DNA from: Hansschlegelia plantiphila
Lineage (GTDB): Bacteria; Pseudomonadota; Alphaproteobacteria; Rhizobiales; Methylopilaceae
Length of the DNA: 64,000 bases
Assembly (NCBI RefSeq): GCF_027922265.1
Contig: NZ_BSFI01000023.1
Location: 1-64,000, forward strand
Direction of reading: 5' to 3'
In this document: positions 55,767 through 64,000 of the stretch, one piece after another
Position numbering within the stretch: the first letter of the stretch is position 1
Layout: every line of letters starts with the position of its first letter
Made by a program: the position numbers and the translations under genes
Notes under the pieces: model-generated
Told to the model about the DNA's origin: nothing
The model's database searches: none
The model's input: the letters and a program-made list of their open reading frames with translations, nothing else

Positions 55767-57068
55767 GTGATCGCAGACTCCGCTCAGCACGACGACTCGA
55801 CCGGCCGCAAGAACATGATGCAGCTGATCCAGCTGCGCTGGATCGCGGTCGTCGGGCAGGTCGTCACGATCGCCGTCGTCCAGTTGGCGTTCGGGATCGC
55901 GCTGCCGCTGCCGGCGATGGCCCTGGTGCTTGCAGGTCTCGTCGCGCTCAACGTCGCCAGCCTGTGGCGGTTGAAATCGGGCGCCGCGGTCGCCAACGCC
56001 GAGTTGTTCCTGGCGCTGGCGTTCGATGCGCTCGCGCTGACCGTCCAGCTGTTTCTGAGCGGCGGCGCCACCAATCCCTTCGTGTTCCTCTACCTCCTGC
56101 AGGTCACGCTGGCGGCCATGCTGCTCGAGGCGTGGTCGACATGGGCGATGGTGGCGATCGCCGTCGCGTGCTTCGTCGGGCTGATCTCGTTTTTCCAGCC
56201 GCTGGCGCTGCCGTCGAACGTCTCGGGCGATCTCTTCGAGCTGCACATCAAGGGCATGTTGGCGTGCTTCGCGCTCGACGCGGCGCTCCTCGTCGTCTTC
56301 GTCGGACGCATCGGACGAAACCTCCGGGAGCGCGACGCCCGGCTCGCGGCTCTCAGGCAGCAGGCCGCGGAGGAGGATCACATCGTGCGCATGGGCCTGC
56401 TCGCCTCCGGCGCCGCCCACGAGCTCGGCACGCCGCTGTCGACGCTCGCGGTCATCCTCGGCGACTGGCGGCGGATGCCGGCGCTCGCGGCCGACCCCGA
56501 GCTTTCGAGCGACATCGCTGCGATGCAGGCGGAGGTGAGCCGCTGCAAGTCGATCGTCACCGGCATCCTGCTGTCGGCCGGCGAGGCGCGCGGCGAGGCC
56601 CCGATCGTCACGACGGTGAAGGCGCTGCTCGCCGACGTCGTCGCCGATCGCCGGTCGGCCAGGCCGGTGGGCGAGATCGCCTATCAGGACCGGTTCGGCG
56701 AGGATCTTTCCATCGTCTCCGACGTCTCCCTGAAGCAGGTGATCTGCAACGTCATCGACAACGCGATCGAGGCGTCGCCGCGCTGGGTCGGCGTCGCCGC
56801 GCGCCGGGACGGTGACTCGCTGGTCCTGACGGTGAGCGACGCCGGCCCGGGCTTTGCGCACGGCATGATCGAGAACCTCGGCAAGCCCTATCATTCGAGC
56901 AAGGGGCGGCCGGGCGGGGGGCTCGGCCTGTTCCTCGTCACCAACGTCGTCCGCAAGCTCGGCGGCGCGGTGGCTGCGCGCAACCGCCAGGAGGGCGGCG
57001 CCGACGTCACGCTCACTCTGCCGCTCGCGGCGCTTGCGATAGGGAGGCCGACCGCCGATGCCGGCTGA
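55767..57068 (+). CDS. regB: Redox sensor histidine kinase, RegB/PrrB/ActS family
   Basis: A 433-residue kinase with about six membrane helices. The quinone-binding heptapeptide GGATNPF is at residues 99-105. The H-box GAAHELGTPLSTL has the phospho-acceptor at His218, and the redox-active Cys of RegB is matched by Cys260 in SRCKSIV. N, G1 and G2 boxes (IDNAIEAS, DAGPGFAHG, GGGLGLFLV) complete the ATPase. It senses quinone and thiol redox state. GTG 55767 follows AAGG. It overlaps regA by 11 nt. Confidence 0.92.
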   Translation: MIADSAQHDDSTGRKNMMQLIQLRWIAVVGQVVTIAVVQLAFGIALPLPAMALVLAGLVALNVASLWRLKSGAAVANAELFLALAFDALALTVQLFLSGGATNPFVFLYLLQVTLAAMLLEAWSTWAMVAIAVACFVGLISFFQPLALPSNVSGDLFELHIKGMLACFALDAALLVVFVGRIGRNLRERDARLAALRQQAAEEDHIVRMGLLASGAAHELGTPLSTLAVILGDWRRMPALAADPELSSDIAAMQAEVSRCKSIVTGILLSAGEARGEAPIVTTVKALLADVVADRRSARPVGEIAYQDRFGEDLSIVSDVSLKQVICNVIDNAIEASPRWVGVAARRDGDSLVLTVSDAGPGFAHGMIENLGKPYHSSKGRPGGGLGLFLVTNVVRKLGGAVAARNRQEGGADVTLTLPLAALAIGRPTADAG

Positions 57069-57591
57069 CTGCACGCTCGTCATCGTCGACGACGACGCCA
57101 ATTTCGCGAACACGCTGCGCCGCTCGTTCGAGCGGCGGGGATACGACGCCATCGTGGCGTCGAGCCTCGGCGAACTCGTCGAACTGCTGAAGACGCGCTC
57201 GCCAGGCTATGCGGTGGTCGACCTCAAGCTCGGCGGCGCCTCGGGGCTCGCCTGCGTGCAGGCGCTGCACGCGCACGATCCGGCCATGCTGATCGTGGTG
57301 CTCACCGGTTTCGCCAGCATCGTGACCGCGGTCGAGGCGATCAAGCTCGGCGCCAGCAACTATCTCGCCAAACCCTCGAACACCGACGACATCGAGGCGG
57401 CGTTCGCCCGAACGGCCGGAGACGCCAGCGCGCCGCTGACGGAGCGGCCGACATCGATCAAGACGCTCGAATGGGAGCGCATCCACGAGACGCTGATCGA
57501 AACGGGCTTCAACATCTCTGAGACCGCCAGGCGCCTTGGCATGCACCGCCGCACGCTCGCTCGGAAGCTCGAGAAGCGCCAGGTGAAGTGA
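57058..57591 (+). CDS. regA: Response regulator, RegA/PrrA/ActR family
   Basis: A 177-residue regulator. The receiver domain has VIVDDDANF, phospho-acceptor Asp55 in VVDLKLGGASGL, and LTGFASIVTAVEAIKLGASN with the conserved Thr and Lys. A Fis-like HTH ends the protein: ISETARRLGMHRRTLARKLE. RegA controls respiration, nitrogen and carbon fixation genes in response to redox; next to cyo it may control the oxidase. It is the last gene of the cyo-SURF1-reg group. Confidence 0.93.
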   Translation: MPADCTLVIVDDDANFANTLRRSFERRGYDAIVASSLGELVELLKTRSPGYAVVDLKLGGASGLACVQALHAHDPAMLIVVLTGFASIVTAVEAIKLGASNYLAKPSNTDDIEAAFARTAGDASAPLTERPTSIKTLEWERIHETLIETGFNISETARRLGMHRRTLARKLEKRQVK

Positions 57592-58128
57592 CCGGGCCGG
57601 AAGCCCCGCACTAGGGGTCGCGCCGGATCGTTTCGGGCGGACGTCTGCGCGTCGTCCCGGCCTCGCGGGCGTCCACGACTGACGGCGACCGGAACTCTCT
57701 ACGGCCAAGTTGGAGATCTGCTCTTCGCCGCCATCCCGGTGGTGGAGGCGGGCGAAGCCGGTCATGCGTCAGGACCGTGATCCGACGAAACAAAATACAA
57801 AATCTATCGACTTAATAAAAAATGCTTGACCCCACGGTTCGGCGGCGGCACCATCATGCCACTTCGGCTTGTCGAGGGCCGGAGCGCGGGTTTTGAAACG
57901 AGCAGCTTGCGCCGCGACACCAACGCTAAAGCGCCACGACGCGTGCGGAGCGCCTCGTGGTCTCCACGGAGCATTCGCATGGTTCTGCCTCTGACGTCCT
58001 CCTTCCGATCGCGACTTGAGCCCCGGCCCGCGCCGGCGGCGGAACGATGTCGGCCATGACAGCCGGCCTCGTCCGGCCGCCCTTCGCGGCGCCGGGTCTT
58101 CTTTCGACAGTTCTCCGAGGAGCGCGTC
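57592..58128 (+). promoter_or_regulatory. 537-nt gap with promoter-like element and structured leader
   Basis: No credible gene is present; the small frames are Arg/Ser-rich. Nucleotides 57592-57775 show nothing clear. An AT-rich patch (57780-57825) leads to TTGACC at 57826-57831, a possible -35. At 57924-57933 CGC-TAAA-GCG, and directly after it 57934-57960 CCACGA(C)GCG/CGC(C)TCGTGG around a TGCGGAG loop, form two stacked hairpins. A CCTCCTT anti-Shine-Dalgarno stretch follows about 30 nt later. This may be a structured leader of the cysE operon or a small RNA. Confidence 0.4.
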
Positions 58129-58386
58129 ATGAGCGCAGCATTCGTGATTGAAGTTCGCGGCCGTCAGGCCGGCCTGATCGTCCGCGACGGCGACGGCCTT
58201 TTCCGTTTCTTCTCCGCCATCCGGGAGGCCTTCCCCCTGGAGGGAGAGGTGTTCCGCACCGCCGCCGAGGCGAGCCGCGCCGTCAGCGCCGCGATGGCCC
58301 GACCAAAGCCGCTCGGCGGCGACATGACCCCCGTCTTCCGCTTGGGGCCGACTCCGGGCGAGGGGCGCGCCGCAGCCTATCGCTGA
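58129..58386 (+). CDS. Small conserved-looking protein upstream of cysE
   Basis: An 85-residue protein of unknown function (FVIEVRGRQAGLIVRDGDGL, then FFSAIREAFPLEGEVF). It is basic to neutral, soluble, with no signal peptide and no cysteine. GAGGAG lies 6-7 nt before the ATG. Its TGA shares one base with the cysE ATG, so it is translationally coupled to cysE and may act in cysteine or sulfur metabolism; this is inference from position only. Confidence 0.7.
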   Translation: MSAAFVIEVRGRQAGLIVRDGDGLFRFFSAIREAFPLEGEVFRTAAEASRAVSAAMARPKPLGGDMTPVFRLGPTPGEGRAAAYR

Positions 58387-59210
58387 TGGTCGCGGACGTA
58401 ATCCAGCTCGACGCCGACGCCAAGGAGGCGGACGTCGCAAGCCTCTGGGCGACGTTGCGCTCGGAGGCGGAGGCGGCGATCGTCGAGGAGCCGATCTACG
58501 CCAGCCTGATCCAGACCACCATCCTCGAGCAGCGCGACATCTGGCGGGCCTTCGCCTACCGGCTCGCGCACCGGTTGGGTGACGGCGACCTGTCGCGTCT
58601 GGCCGTCCGCGACCTCTGCCTCTCCGCCTTCGCAGCGAATCCGCCGGCGCGGCTCAACGTGGTGCGCGACCTGCGCGCGATCCGCGACCGTGACCCGGCC
58701 TGCCGGCGTTTTCTCGATCCCTTCCTGTTCTACAAGGGGCTCGCCGCGCTCGAAGGCCACCGCGTCGCGCACTGGCTGTGGCACGAGGGCCGCGCGACGC
58801 TCTCGCTGCATCTGCAGAGCCGCATCTCCGAGGTGTTCGGCGCCGACATCCACCCGGCCGCCCGGATCGGCGGCGGCGTGTTCCTGGATCACGCGACCGC
58901 GCTCGTCATCGGCGAGACCGCGGTCGTCGCCGACGACGTCTCGATCCTGCAGTCGGTGACGCTCGGAGGCAGCGGCAAGCAAAGCGGAGACCGCCATCCG
59001 AAGATCGAGCGCGGCGTGCTGCTCAGCGTCGGCGCGAAGGTGCTTGGCAACATCCGGGTGGGCGAGGGCGCCCGCGTCGCGGCGGCCGCCGTCGTGCTCC
59101 ACGACGTGCCGCCGCACACCACGGTGGCGGGCGTGCCGGCAAGGGTGATCGGCGCCAGCGGCGGGACTCCCGCCTTCAATCTCGACCAGATGTTCGGCGA
59201 CGGCATCTGA
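58386..59210 (+). CDS. cysE: Serine O-acetyltransferase
   Basis: A 274-residue CysE. The N-terminal helical domain (LWATLRSEAEAAIVEEPIYA) is followed by the left-handed helix with DIHPAARIGGGVFLDHATAL and GETAVVADDVSILQSVTLGG, whose Asp and His are the catalytic pair, and KVLGNIRVGEGARVAAAAVV. It makes O-acetylserine for cysteine synthesis. The C-terminal tail is short (DQMFGDGI), ending with the Ile that docks into cysteine synthase. Confidence 0.95.
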   Translation: MVADVIQLDADAKEADVASLWATLRSEAEAAIVEEPIYASLIQTTILEQRDIWRAFAYRLAHRLGDGDLSRLAVRDLCLSAFAANPPARLNVVRDLRAIRDRDPACRRFLDPFLFYKGLAALEGHRVAHWLWHEGRATLSLHLQSRISEVFGADIHPAARIGGGVFLDHATALVIGETAVVADDVSILQSVTLGGSGKQSGDRHPKIERGVLLSVGAKVLGNIRVGEGARVAAAAVVLHDVPPHTTVAGVPARVIGASGGTPAFNLDQMFGDGI

Positions 59211-59407
59211 GCGCCGTCCGGCGCCCCGCGCAGCGTTCTGCGGGCGTGACCGAACGCCTGCGGCATGGAGCTCTGCTCGGACGCCCCGTGCGATAATGCG
59301 CGGCCGCCCGACGGGGATGAGCTGTCTCGGGATTCCACAAAGACGTTCCGGCCGCTATGTCTGGCGGATGGCGGCGGGAGCGCAAGATCGAACGCATGCA
59401 TATGATT

Positions 59408-59423
59408 CTGGAACGACATCCGC
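59408..59423 (+). promoter_or_regulatory. Weak sigma-54-like element before the gamma-glutamyltransferase gene
   Basis: CTGGAACG-ACAT-CCGC has the correct GG-N10-GC spacing and 7 of 8 bases in the -24 box but a poor -12 box. A start near 59435 would leave about 29 nt before ATG 59464. The rest of the 253-nt gap after cysE shows only a small GCGCC-GTCC-GGCGC hairpin just after the cysE stop. Confidence 0.3.
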
Positions 59424-59463
59424 ACGCGACAGGCCTGCCCGGCGACCGGTCCGAGGCGGCGCG

Positions 59464-61260
59464 ATGAGCTTCGTCAATCCCGGCAGCTTCACCACCCGGC
59501 CCGAGATCGAGGGCACGTTCGGGGTCGTGGCGTCCACCCACTGGATCGCGAGCGCCGTCGGCATGGCGATGCTGGAGCGCGGCGGCAACGCCTTCGACGC
59601 GGCGGTTGCGGCGGCCTTCGCGCTTCAGGTGGTCGAACCGCATCTGAACGGCCCCGGCGGCGACGTGCCGATCCTGCTGCACGACGCCCGGACTGGCGCG
59701 AACGAGGTGATCTGCGGGCAGGGGCCGGCGCCCGCCGCCGCCACGATCGAGCGCTTCGAGACGCTCGGCCTCGACCTCGTTCCAGGCACCGGGCTGCTCG
59801 CGGCCTGCGTGCCCGGCACGTTCGACGCCTATATGCTGCTCCTCGAATCCTACGGCACGATGCGGCTCTCCGAGGTGCTGGAGCCCGCGATCTTCTATGC
59901 CCGCGAAGGGCACCCCCTGCTGGAGCGGGCCTCCGCCACCATCGACACCGTGCGCGACCTGTTCGTCGAGCACTGGCCGACCTCCGCCGCGCTCTGGCTC
60001 GCCCAGGGCAGGACGCCGCCGCCCGGCGCGATGTTCCGCAACCCGACGCTCGCCGCCGCCTACCAGCGCATTGTCGACGAGGCGAAGGGCGGCTCCCGCG
60101 AGGCCGAGATCGGCCGCGCGCGGCGCATCTGGCGCGAGGGCTTCGTCGCCGAAGCGATCGATCGGTTCTGCCGGACCGAAGAGTGCATGGACGTCTCCGG
60201 GCGCCCCCATCGTGGGCTGCTCACCGGCGCCGATCTGGCCTCGTGGTCGGCGAGCGTCGAGGCGCCGATCGGTTACGATTACGGGCGCTACCGCGTGCTG
60301 AAGCCCGGCCCCTGGTGCCAGGGGCTGACCACCCTGCAGCAGCTCGCGCTGCTCAAGGGCTTTCCGTTCGACGGGCTGGATCCGGCCGGTCCCGACTTCA
60401 TTCATTGGCAGGTCGAGGCGGCGAAGCTCGCCTTCGCCGACCGCGACGCGTTCTATGGCGATCCGGATTTCGTCGACGTGCCCGTCGAGACGCTGCTGTC
60501 AGACGCCTACAACGAGGCGCGGCGCGCGCAGATCACGGAGGCGGCCTCGCTCGAGCAGCGGCCGGGCGTGATCGAAGGCCATGGCAAGGCCTTCGGCCTG
60601 CGGCTCGCGACCGATGCGCGCTCGGCCGTCGGCGCGACCGGCGCCGGCGAGCCGACCGTCGGCCGCATCGGCGAAACCCGCGGCGACACGGTGCATGTCG
60701 ACGTCGCGGATCGTTTCGGAAACCTGATCGCGATCACGCCGTCCGGCGGCTGGCTGCAATCGTCGCCGACCATTCCCGAGCTCGGCTTCTGTCTCGGAAC
60801 CCGCGCCCAGATGTTCACGCTCGATCGCGGCCATCCCGCGGCGCTCGCGCCCGGCAAGCGGCCGCGCTCGACGCTGTCGCCGACGCTCGCGCTCCGCGAC
60901 GGCGCGCCATACCTCGCCTGGGGGTCGCCGGGCGGCGATCAGCAGGACCAGTGGATCCCGCAGATGTTCCTGCGCCACGTCCATGCCGGCATGAACCTTC
61001 AGGAGGCGATCGACGCGCCCGCCTGGCACACCGAGCACTTCCCGTCGTCGTTCTGGCCGCGCACCGCGCGGCCAGGCGTCGTGGTCGTCGAAGGCCGCAT
61101 TCCCAACGCGACCATCGAGGAGCTCAGGCGTCGCGGCCATGTGGTCGAGATCGGGCCGGACTGGTCTGAGGGCCGCCTCGTCGCCGCAGCCCGCGACGGC
61201 GACCGCCTGAAGGCCGCCGCCAATCCACGGGGCATGCAGGGTTATGCGGTCGGGCGCTGA
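59464..61260 (+). CDS. Gamma-glutamyltransferase-family protein
   Basis: A 598-residue Ntn-hydrolase of the GGT family without a signal peptide, so cytoplasmic. GVVASTHWIASAVGMAMLER and GNAFDAAVAAAFALQVVEPH open it; RGDTVHVDVADRFGNLIAIT holds the nucleophile Thr region where autocleavage would occur, and STLSPTLALRDGAPYLAWGS follows. Cytosolic relatives act on gamma-glutamyl amides or as acylases or oxamate-type amidohydrolases. ATG 59464 is preceded by GAGG. It is convergent with the Pao-type operon (34 nt). Confidence 0.9.
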   Translation: MSFVNPGSFTTRPEIEGTFGVVASTHWIASAVGMAMLERGGNAFDAAVAAAFALQVVEPHLNGPGGDVPILLHDARTGANEVICGQGPAPAAATIERFETLGLDLVPGTGLLAACVPGTFDAYMLLLESYGTMRLSEVLEPAIFYAREGHPLLERASATIDTVRDLFVEHWPTSAALWLAQGRTPPPGAMFRNPTLAAAYQRIVDEAKGGSREAEIGRARRIWREGFVAEAIDRFCRTEECMDVSGRPHRGLLTGADLASWSASVEAPIGYDYGRYRVLKPGPWCQGLTTLQQLALLKGFPFDGLDPAGPDFIHWQVEAAKLAFADRDAFYGDPDFVDVPVETLLSDAYNEARRAQITEAASLEQRPGVIEGHGKAFGLRLATDARSAVGATGAGEPTVGRIGETRGDTVHVDVADRFGNLIAITPSGGWLQSSPTIPELGFCLGTRAQMFTLDRGHPAALAPGKRPRSTLSPTLALRDGAPYLAWGSPGGDQQDQWIPQMFLRHVHAGMNLQEAIDAPAWHTEHFPSSFWPRTARPGVVVVEGRIPNATIEELRRRGHVVEIGPDWSEGRLVAAARDGDRLKAAANPRGMQGYAVGR

Positions 61261-61294
61261 CCACCCCTTTCCGGAATGACGGACGACCGCATTC

Positions 61295-63529
61295 TCAAAG
61301 CAGTTTGTCGATGGTGATCGGCAACTCGCGGATGCGCTTGCCGGTGGCGTGGAACACGGCGTTTGCGACGGCGGCCGCGGCGCCGACGACGCCGATCTCG
61401 CCGAGGCCCTTCACGCCAAGCGGGTTAGCCTCGTCGTCCTCCTTCACGAAGATCACGTCAATGTCGCGGATGTCGGCGTGCGACGGAATGTGATACTCGC
61501 CGAGATTGGCGTTCATGATGCGGCCGAGCGACTTGTCCCACTCGGTCGCCTCGTGCAGCGCCATGCCGACCCCCATCACCACGCCGCCGAGGATCTGGCT
61601 GCGCGCGGTCGCGAGATTGAGGATCTTGCCGGCGGCGATCGCGCTGACGATCCTTTGGACCCGCACCACGCCGAGCTCCTCGTCGACGCGCACCTCGGCG
61701 AACACCGCCGAATGCGTGTAGGCCGCATAGGCCTCGGTGAATTTCTCGTCGGGAGCGAAATCGCCTTCGGCTTCGACCTCGCCGCGTCCTGACGCCCTGA
61801 CGGCGTCGACATAAGACACGGACATCTTCGGGTCCGAGTCGAGCGTGATGCGCCCGTTTTCGAAGGTGACGAGGTCGAGGCCCGCGTTCGCCAGCGGTGA
61901 AGCGTCGATGCCGCGGGCGTGCTTCAGCAACTCCTCCTTCAAAGCCTTGCAGGCGACCTGCACCGCGGAGCCCGCCGACGCCGCAGCCCATGATCCGCCC
62001 TCGACGGGCGCCATCGGCAGGGTCGAGTCGCCGACCCTCGCCACCACATCCTCTATGTCCATTCCCATCGCGTCGGCGCCGATCTGCGCGAGGATGGTGT
62101 AGGTGCCGGTGCCGATGTCGGCGGTCGCGCAGGCGACCTCCAGCCTGCCGTCGGCGGACAGGGTCACGCGCGCCGAGTGCGCCTGCATCATCGCTTCCCA
62201 GCAGCCGGTCGCCATGCCGTAGCCGACGAGTTCGCGACCCTCCTTCATCGAGCGGGGCTCCGGGCTTCGCTTCGACCAGCCGAAGCGTTCGGCGCCCTGC
62301 TCGTAGGCCGCCCGGAGCTCCTTCGAAGAGAACGGCTTGTCGTCGTTGGCGTCCTTCTCCGCATAATTCCGAAGCCGGAGCTCCACGGGGTCGACGCCGG
62401 TCGCATAGGCCAGTTCGTCCATCGCGCATTCGAGGGCGTAGACGCCGAGCGTCGCGCCGGGCGCCCTCATGTCGGACGGGGTGGAGGTGTCGACCTTGGC
62501 GAGTTCGTATTTCAGCGAGACGTTGGCGCAGTCATAGATCAGGCCGGACCAGTTTACGGTCGGCTCCTGATAGTCCTCGAACTGGGACGTCGCCTGGATC
62601 GCGTGGTGCTGGATCGAGGTCAGCTTGCCTTCGCCATTGGCTGAGAGAGCCACCGTCTGCAGGACGTCGGGCCGCCAGCCCATCGTGTACATCTGCTGGC
62701 GGGTCAGCACGACGCGCACCGAACGCTCGAGCTTCAGGCTCGCCATCACGGCGAGGAAGACGTCGTAATGCGGCCGGAGCGCCATCCCGAACGAGCCGCC
62801 GACGAAGGGCGAGAAGAACTGCACCTTTTCGGGGTCCAGGCCGAACACCGCGCAGACGTAGTTCTTGGGGTTCATCACCCCTTGGGTCTTGTTGTGGACG
62901 GTGAGGGCGCCGTCGCCTTCCCAGATCACGGTGGTGGCCTGCAGCTCCATCGGATTGTGGTGCTCGGGCGAGACCCGATAGTCCTGCTCAAGCCTGATCT
63001 GAGAACCGGCGAATGTGGCCGCTGCGTCGCCGCGCGGCTCGGGCGGCGGAGGAATGCCGTTGCGCTTCTCCGGCGGGTCGTAGGCTTCGTTGCGGACCGC
63101 CGCGACGTCGACCACGGGCGTCTCGGTCTCGTATTCCGCGATCACCAGAGCCGCGGCGTCGCGGGCGTGTTCGTGCGTGTCGGCGACAACCAGCGCGATC
63201 GGCTGCCCGCTGAAGGCTATGCGGTCGTCGCGGAACGGCCGGAACGGGCTGCCCGGAACGGCCACCATGTCATTCAGATAGGGCTTGTCGTCCTTCGGCG
63301 TTTCCGGCCGGTTCTCGTGCGACAGGATCTCGATGACGCCGGGCGCGGCCTTCGCCGCGGTCAGATCGAGCTTCGCGATGCGCCCCTTTGCGATCGCGCT
63401 CGGCACGGCCGCGGCATAGGCGAGATCGTCGGCCGTGAACTCGGCGGCGTACTTCGCCTGTCCCGTCACCTTCAGCGCGCCGTCGACGCGGGGCTGGGAG
63501 CGGCCGACATAAGGATGGACGTTCGACAT
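61295..63529 (-). CDS. Xanthine dehydrogenase-family molybdopterin-binding subunit (PaoC/YagR-like)
   Basis: A 744-residue Mo-subunit. It opens MSNVHPYVGRSQPRVDGALK, then VTGQAKYAAEFTADDLAYAA, and carries FVGGSFGMALRPHYDVFLAV, DMRAPGATLGVYALECAMDE and GVKGLGEIGVVGAAAAVANA with the catalytic Glu. There is no signal in this subunit; in E. coli PaoABC the 2Fe-2S subunit carries it. Relatives oxidise aromatic aldehydes or N-heterocycles. ATG 63529 lies 11 nt after the stop of the FAD subunit. The frame extends to 63751 but overlaps that gene. Confidence 0.93.
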   Translation of the reverse strand: MSNVHPYVGRSQPRVDGALKVTGQAKYAAEFTADDLAYAAAVPSAIAKGRIAKLDLTAAKAAPGVIEILSHENRPETPKDDKPYLNDMVAVPGSPFRPFRDDRIAFSGQPIALVVADTHEHARDAAALVIAEYETETPVVDVAAVRNEAYDPPEKRNGIPPPPEPRGDAAATFAGSQIRLEQDYRVSPEHHNPMELQATTVIWEGDGALTVHNKTQGVMNPKNYVCAVFGLDPEKVQFFSPFVGGSFGMALRPHYDVFLAVMASLKLERSVRVVLTRQQMYTMGWRPDVLQTVALSANGEGKLTSIQHHAIQATSQFEDYQEPTVNWSGLIYDCANVSLKYELAKVDTSTPSDMRAPGATLGVYALECAMDELAYATGVDPVELRLRNYAEKDANDDKPFSSKELRAAYEQGAERFGWSKRSPEPRSMKEGRELVGYGMATGCWEAMMQAHSARVTLSADGRLEVACATADIGTGTYTILAQIGADAMGMDIEDVVARVGDSTLPMAPVEGGSWAAASAGSAVQVACKALKEELLKHARGIDASPLANAGLDLVTFENGRITLDSDPKMSVSYVDAVRASGRGEVEAEGDFAPDEKFTEAYAAYTHSAVFAEVRVDEELGVVRVQRIVSAIAAGKILNLATARSQILGGVVMGVGMALHEATEWDKSLGRIMNANLGEYHIPSHADIRDIDVIFVKEDDEANPLGVKGLGEIGVVGAAAAVANAVFHATGKRIRELPITIDKLL

Positions 63530-63540
63530 CGCTCGCTCCC

Positions 63541-64000
63541 TCAGTTCACGGTCTTGCTCGACTGGACCTGTGGGGTCGCCGCCGCAGCCTGTCCGAGCGC
63601 CCGTACGATCGCGCGATGGGCGAGCTCGATCTTGAAGTCGTTCGCGCCATGGCCCTCGGCGCCGGACAGCAGACTGTCCGCAACCGCCGCGAACGCGGAT
63701 GACGACGGAATCTGACCCTTCAGCAGACCTTCGGCCTTCGGGTCGCGCCACGGCTTGTGCGCGACGCCGCCGAGCGCCACGCGGGCTTCGCCCACCACGT
63801 CCCCGTCCATCTCGATCGCGGCGGCGACCGACACCAGCGCGAAGGCGTAGGACAGACGGTCGCGGAGCTTCAGGTAGCTGTGGTTGGCGCCGAACCGCGG
63901 GGCGGGAAGCTCGACCGCCGTCACCATCTCGCCGTGTGCGAGCGTGTTGTCCTTCTGCGGCTCGTCGCCCGGCAGGCGGTGGAAGTCTTCGAACGCGATC
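63541..64000 (-). CDS. FAD-binding subunit of molybdenum hydroxylase (PaoB/YagS-like), partial
   Basis: The C-terminal about 152 residues of a CO_deh_flav_C-type subunit, running off the right edge. From the edge it reads IAFEDFHRLPGDEPQKDNTL, then AHGEMVTAVELPAPRFGANH, and VALGGVAHKPWRDPKAEGLL. It carries electrons between the 2Fe-2S and Mo subunits via FAD. The 2Fe-2S gene is expected just beyond the window, giving the usual 2Fe-2S, FAD, Mo order. Confidence 0.9.
   Translation of the reverse strand, partial: IAFEDFHRLPGDEPQKDNTLAHGEMVTAVELPAPRFGANHSYLKLRDRLSYAFALVSVAAAIEMDGDVVGEARVALGGVAHKPWRDPKAEGLLKGQIPSSSAFAAVADSLLSGAEGHGANDFKIELAHRAIVRALGQAAAATPQVQSSKTVN

Noticed and set aside
57924..57960. 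SAM-II-type riboswitch because of GCTAAAGC
   Set aside because: The order and spacing of the conserved pseudoknot elements do not fit and the gene is cysE, not a methionine gene; kept only as an unassigned structured element.

Overview
The window is GC-rich, densely coded DNA from an alphaproteobacterium, most likely a free-living, metabolically versatile member of the Hyphomicrobiales. The pointers are a RegB/RegA-type redox two-component pair, a cyoABCD quinol oxidase with a SURF1 protein, a type III (GlnT) glutamine synthetase, BrnT/BrnA, and many ABC importers with Tat-exported oxidoreductases. No rRNA, tRNA, CRISPR array, prophage or insertion sequence was recognised.

Layout. 1-4.6 kb: two divergent transcription units encode an aldonolactone-oxidase-like flavoprotein, a luciferase-like monooxygenase, a flavin reductase and a DadA-like amino-acid dehydrogenase; both sides have sigma-54-like promoters. 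4.8-9.0 kb: a hexapeptide acyltransferase, an exported aldo/keto reductase, a nucleotide-translocase-like carrier and two small secreted proteins. 9.1-17 kb: one long minus-strand operon (LivG-F-H-M, binding protein, NtaA-like monooxygenase, flavin reductase) read away from a LysR gene, then a PepSY protein. 17-21.8 kb: glutamine-dependent NAD synthetase and 5-oxoprolinase pxpABC. 21.9-27.8 kb: a TetR regulator, BrnT/BrnA toxin-antitoxin and an RND efflux pair, with one 12-bp operator in front of tetR and two in front of the pump.

27.9-40 kb is the most unusual part. A NikR-like repressor that lacks two of the four nickel ligands, co-transcribed with a divergent SHMT paralogue, faces an importer-creatininase-GlnT operon. 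The shared intergenic region carries a sigma-54 promoter whose start site lies in a perfect NikR-type inverted repeat. Next to it, a Tat-exported formamidase-like enzyme heads an OpuC/Yeh-type importer operon with its own sigma-54-like promoter. Together these look like a nitrogen-scavenging block for amides or small amines.

40-64 kb: a CPA1 antiporter; an exported molybdenum hydroxylase with a triheme cytochrome and divergent LysR; a GGDEF(degenerate)-EAL protein; an MHS-family transporter; cyoABCD-SURF1-regBA; a possible structured leader before a small gene and cysE; a gamma-glutamyltransferase-like enzyme; and a second, Pao-type molybdenum hydroxylase that runs off the right edge.

Overall the region is about capturing and oxidising small organic nitrogen and sulfur compounds: at least four ABC importers, two two-component flavin monooxygenases, two molybdenum hydroxylases and several C-N hydrolases or ligases.
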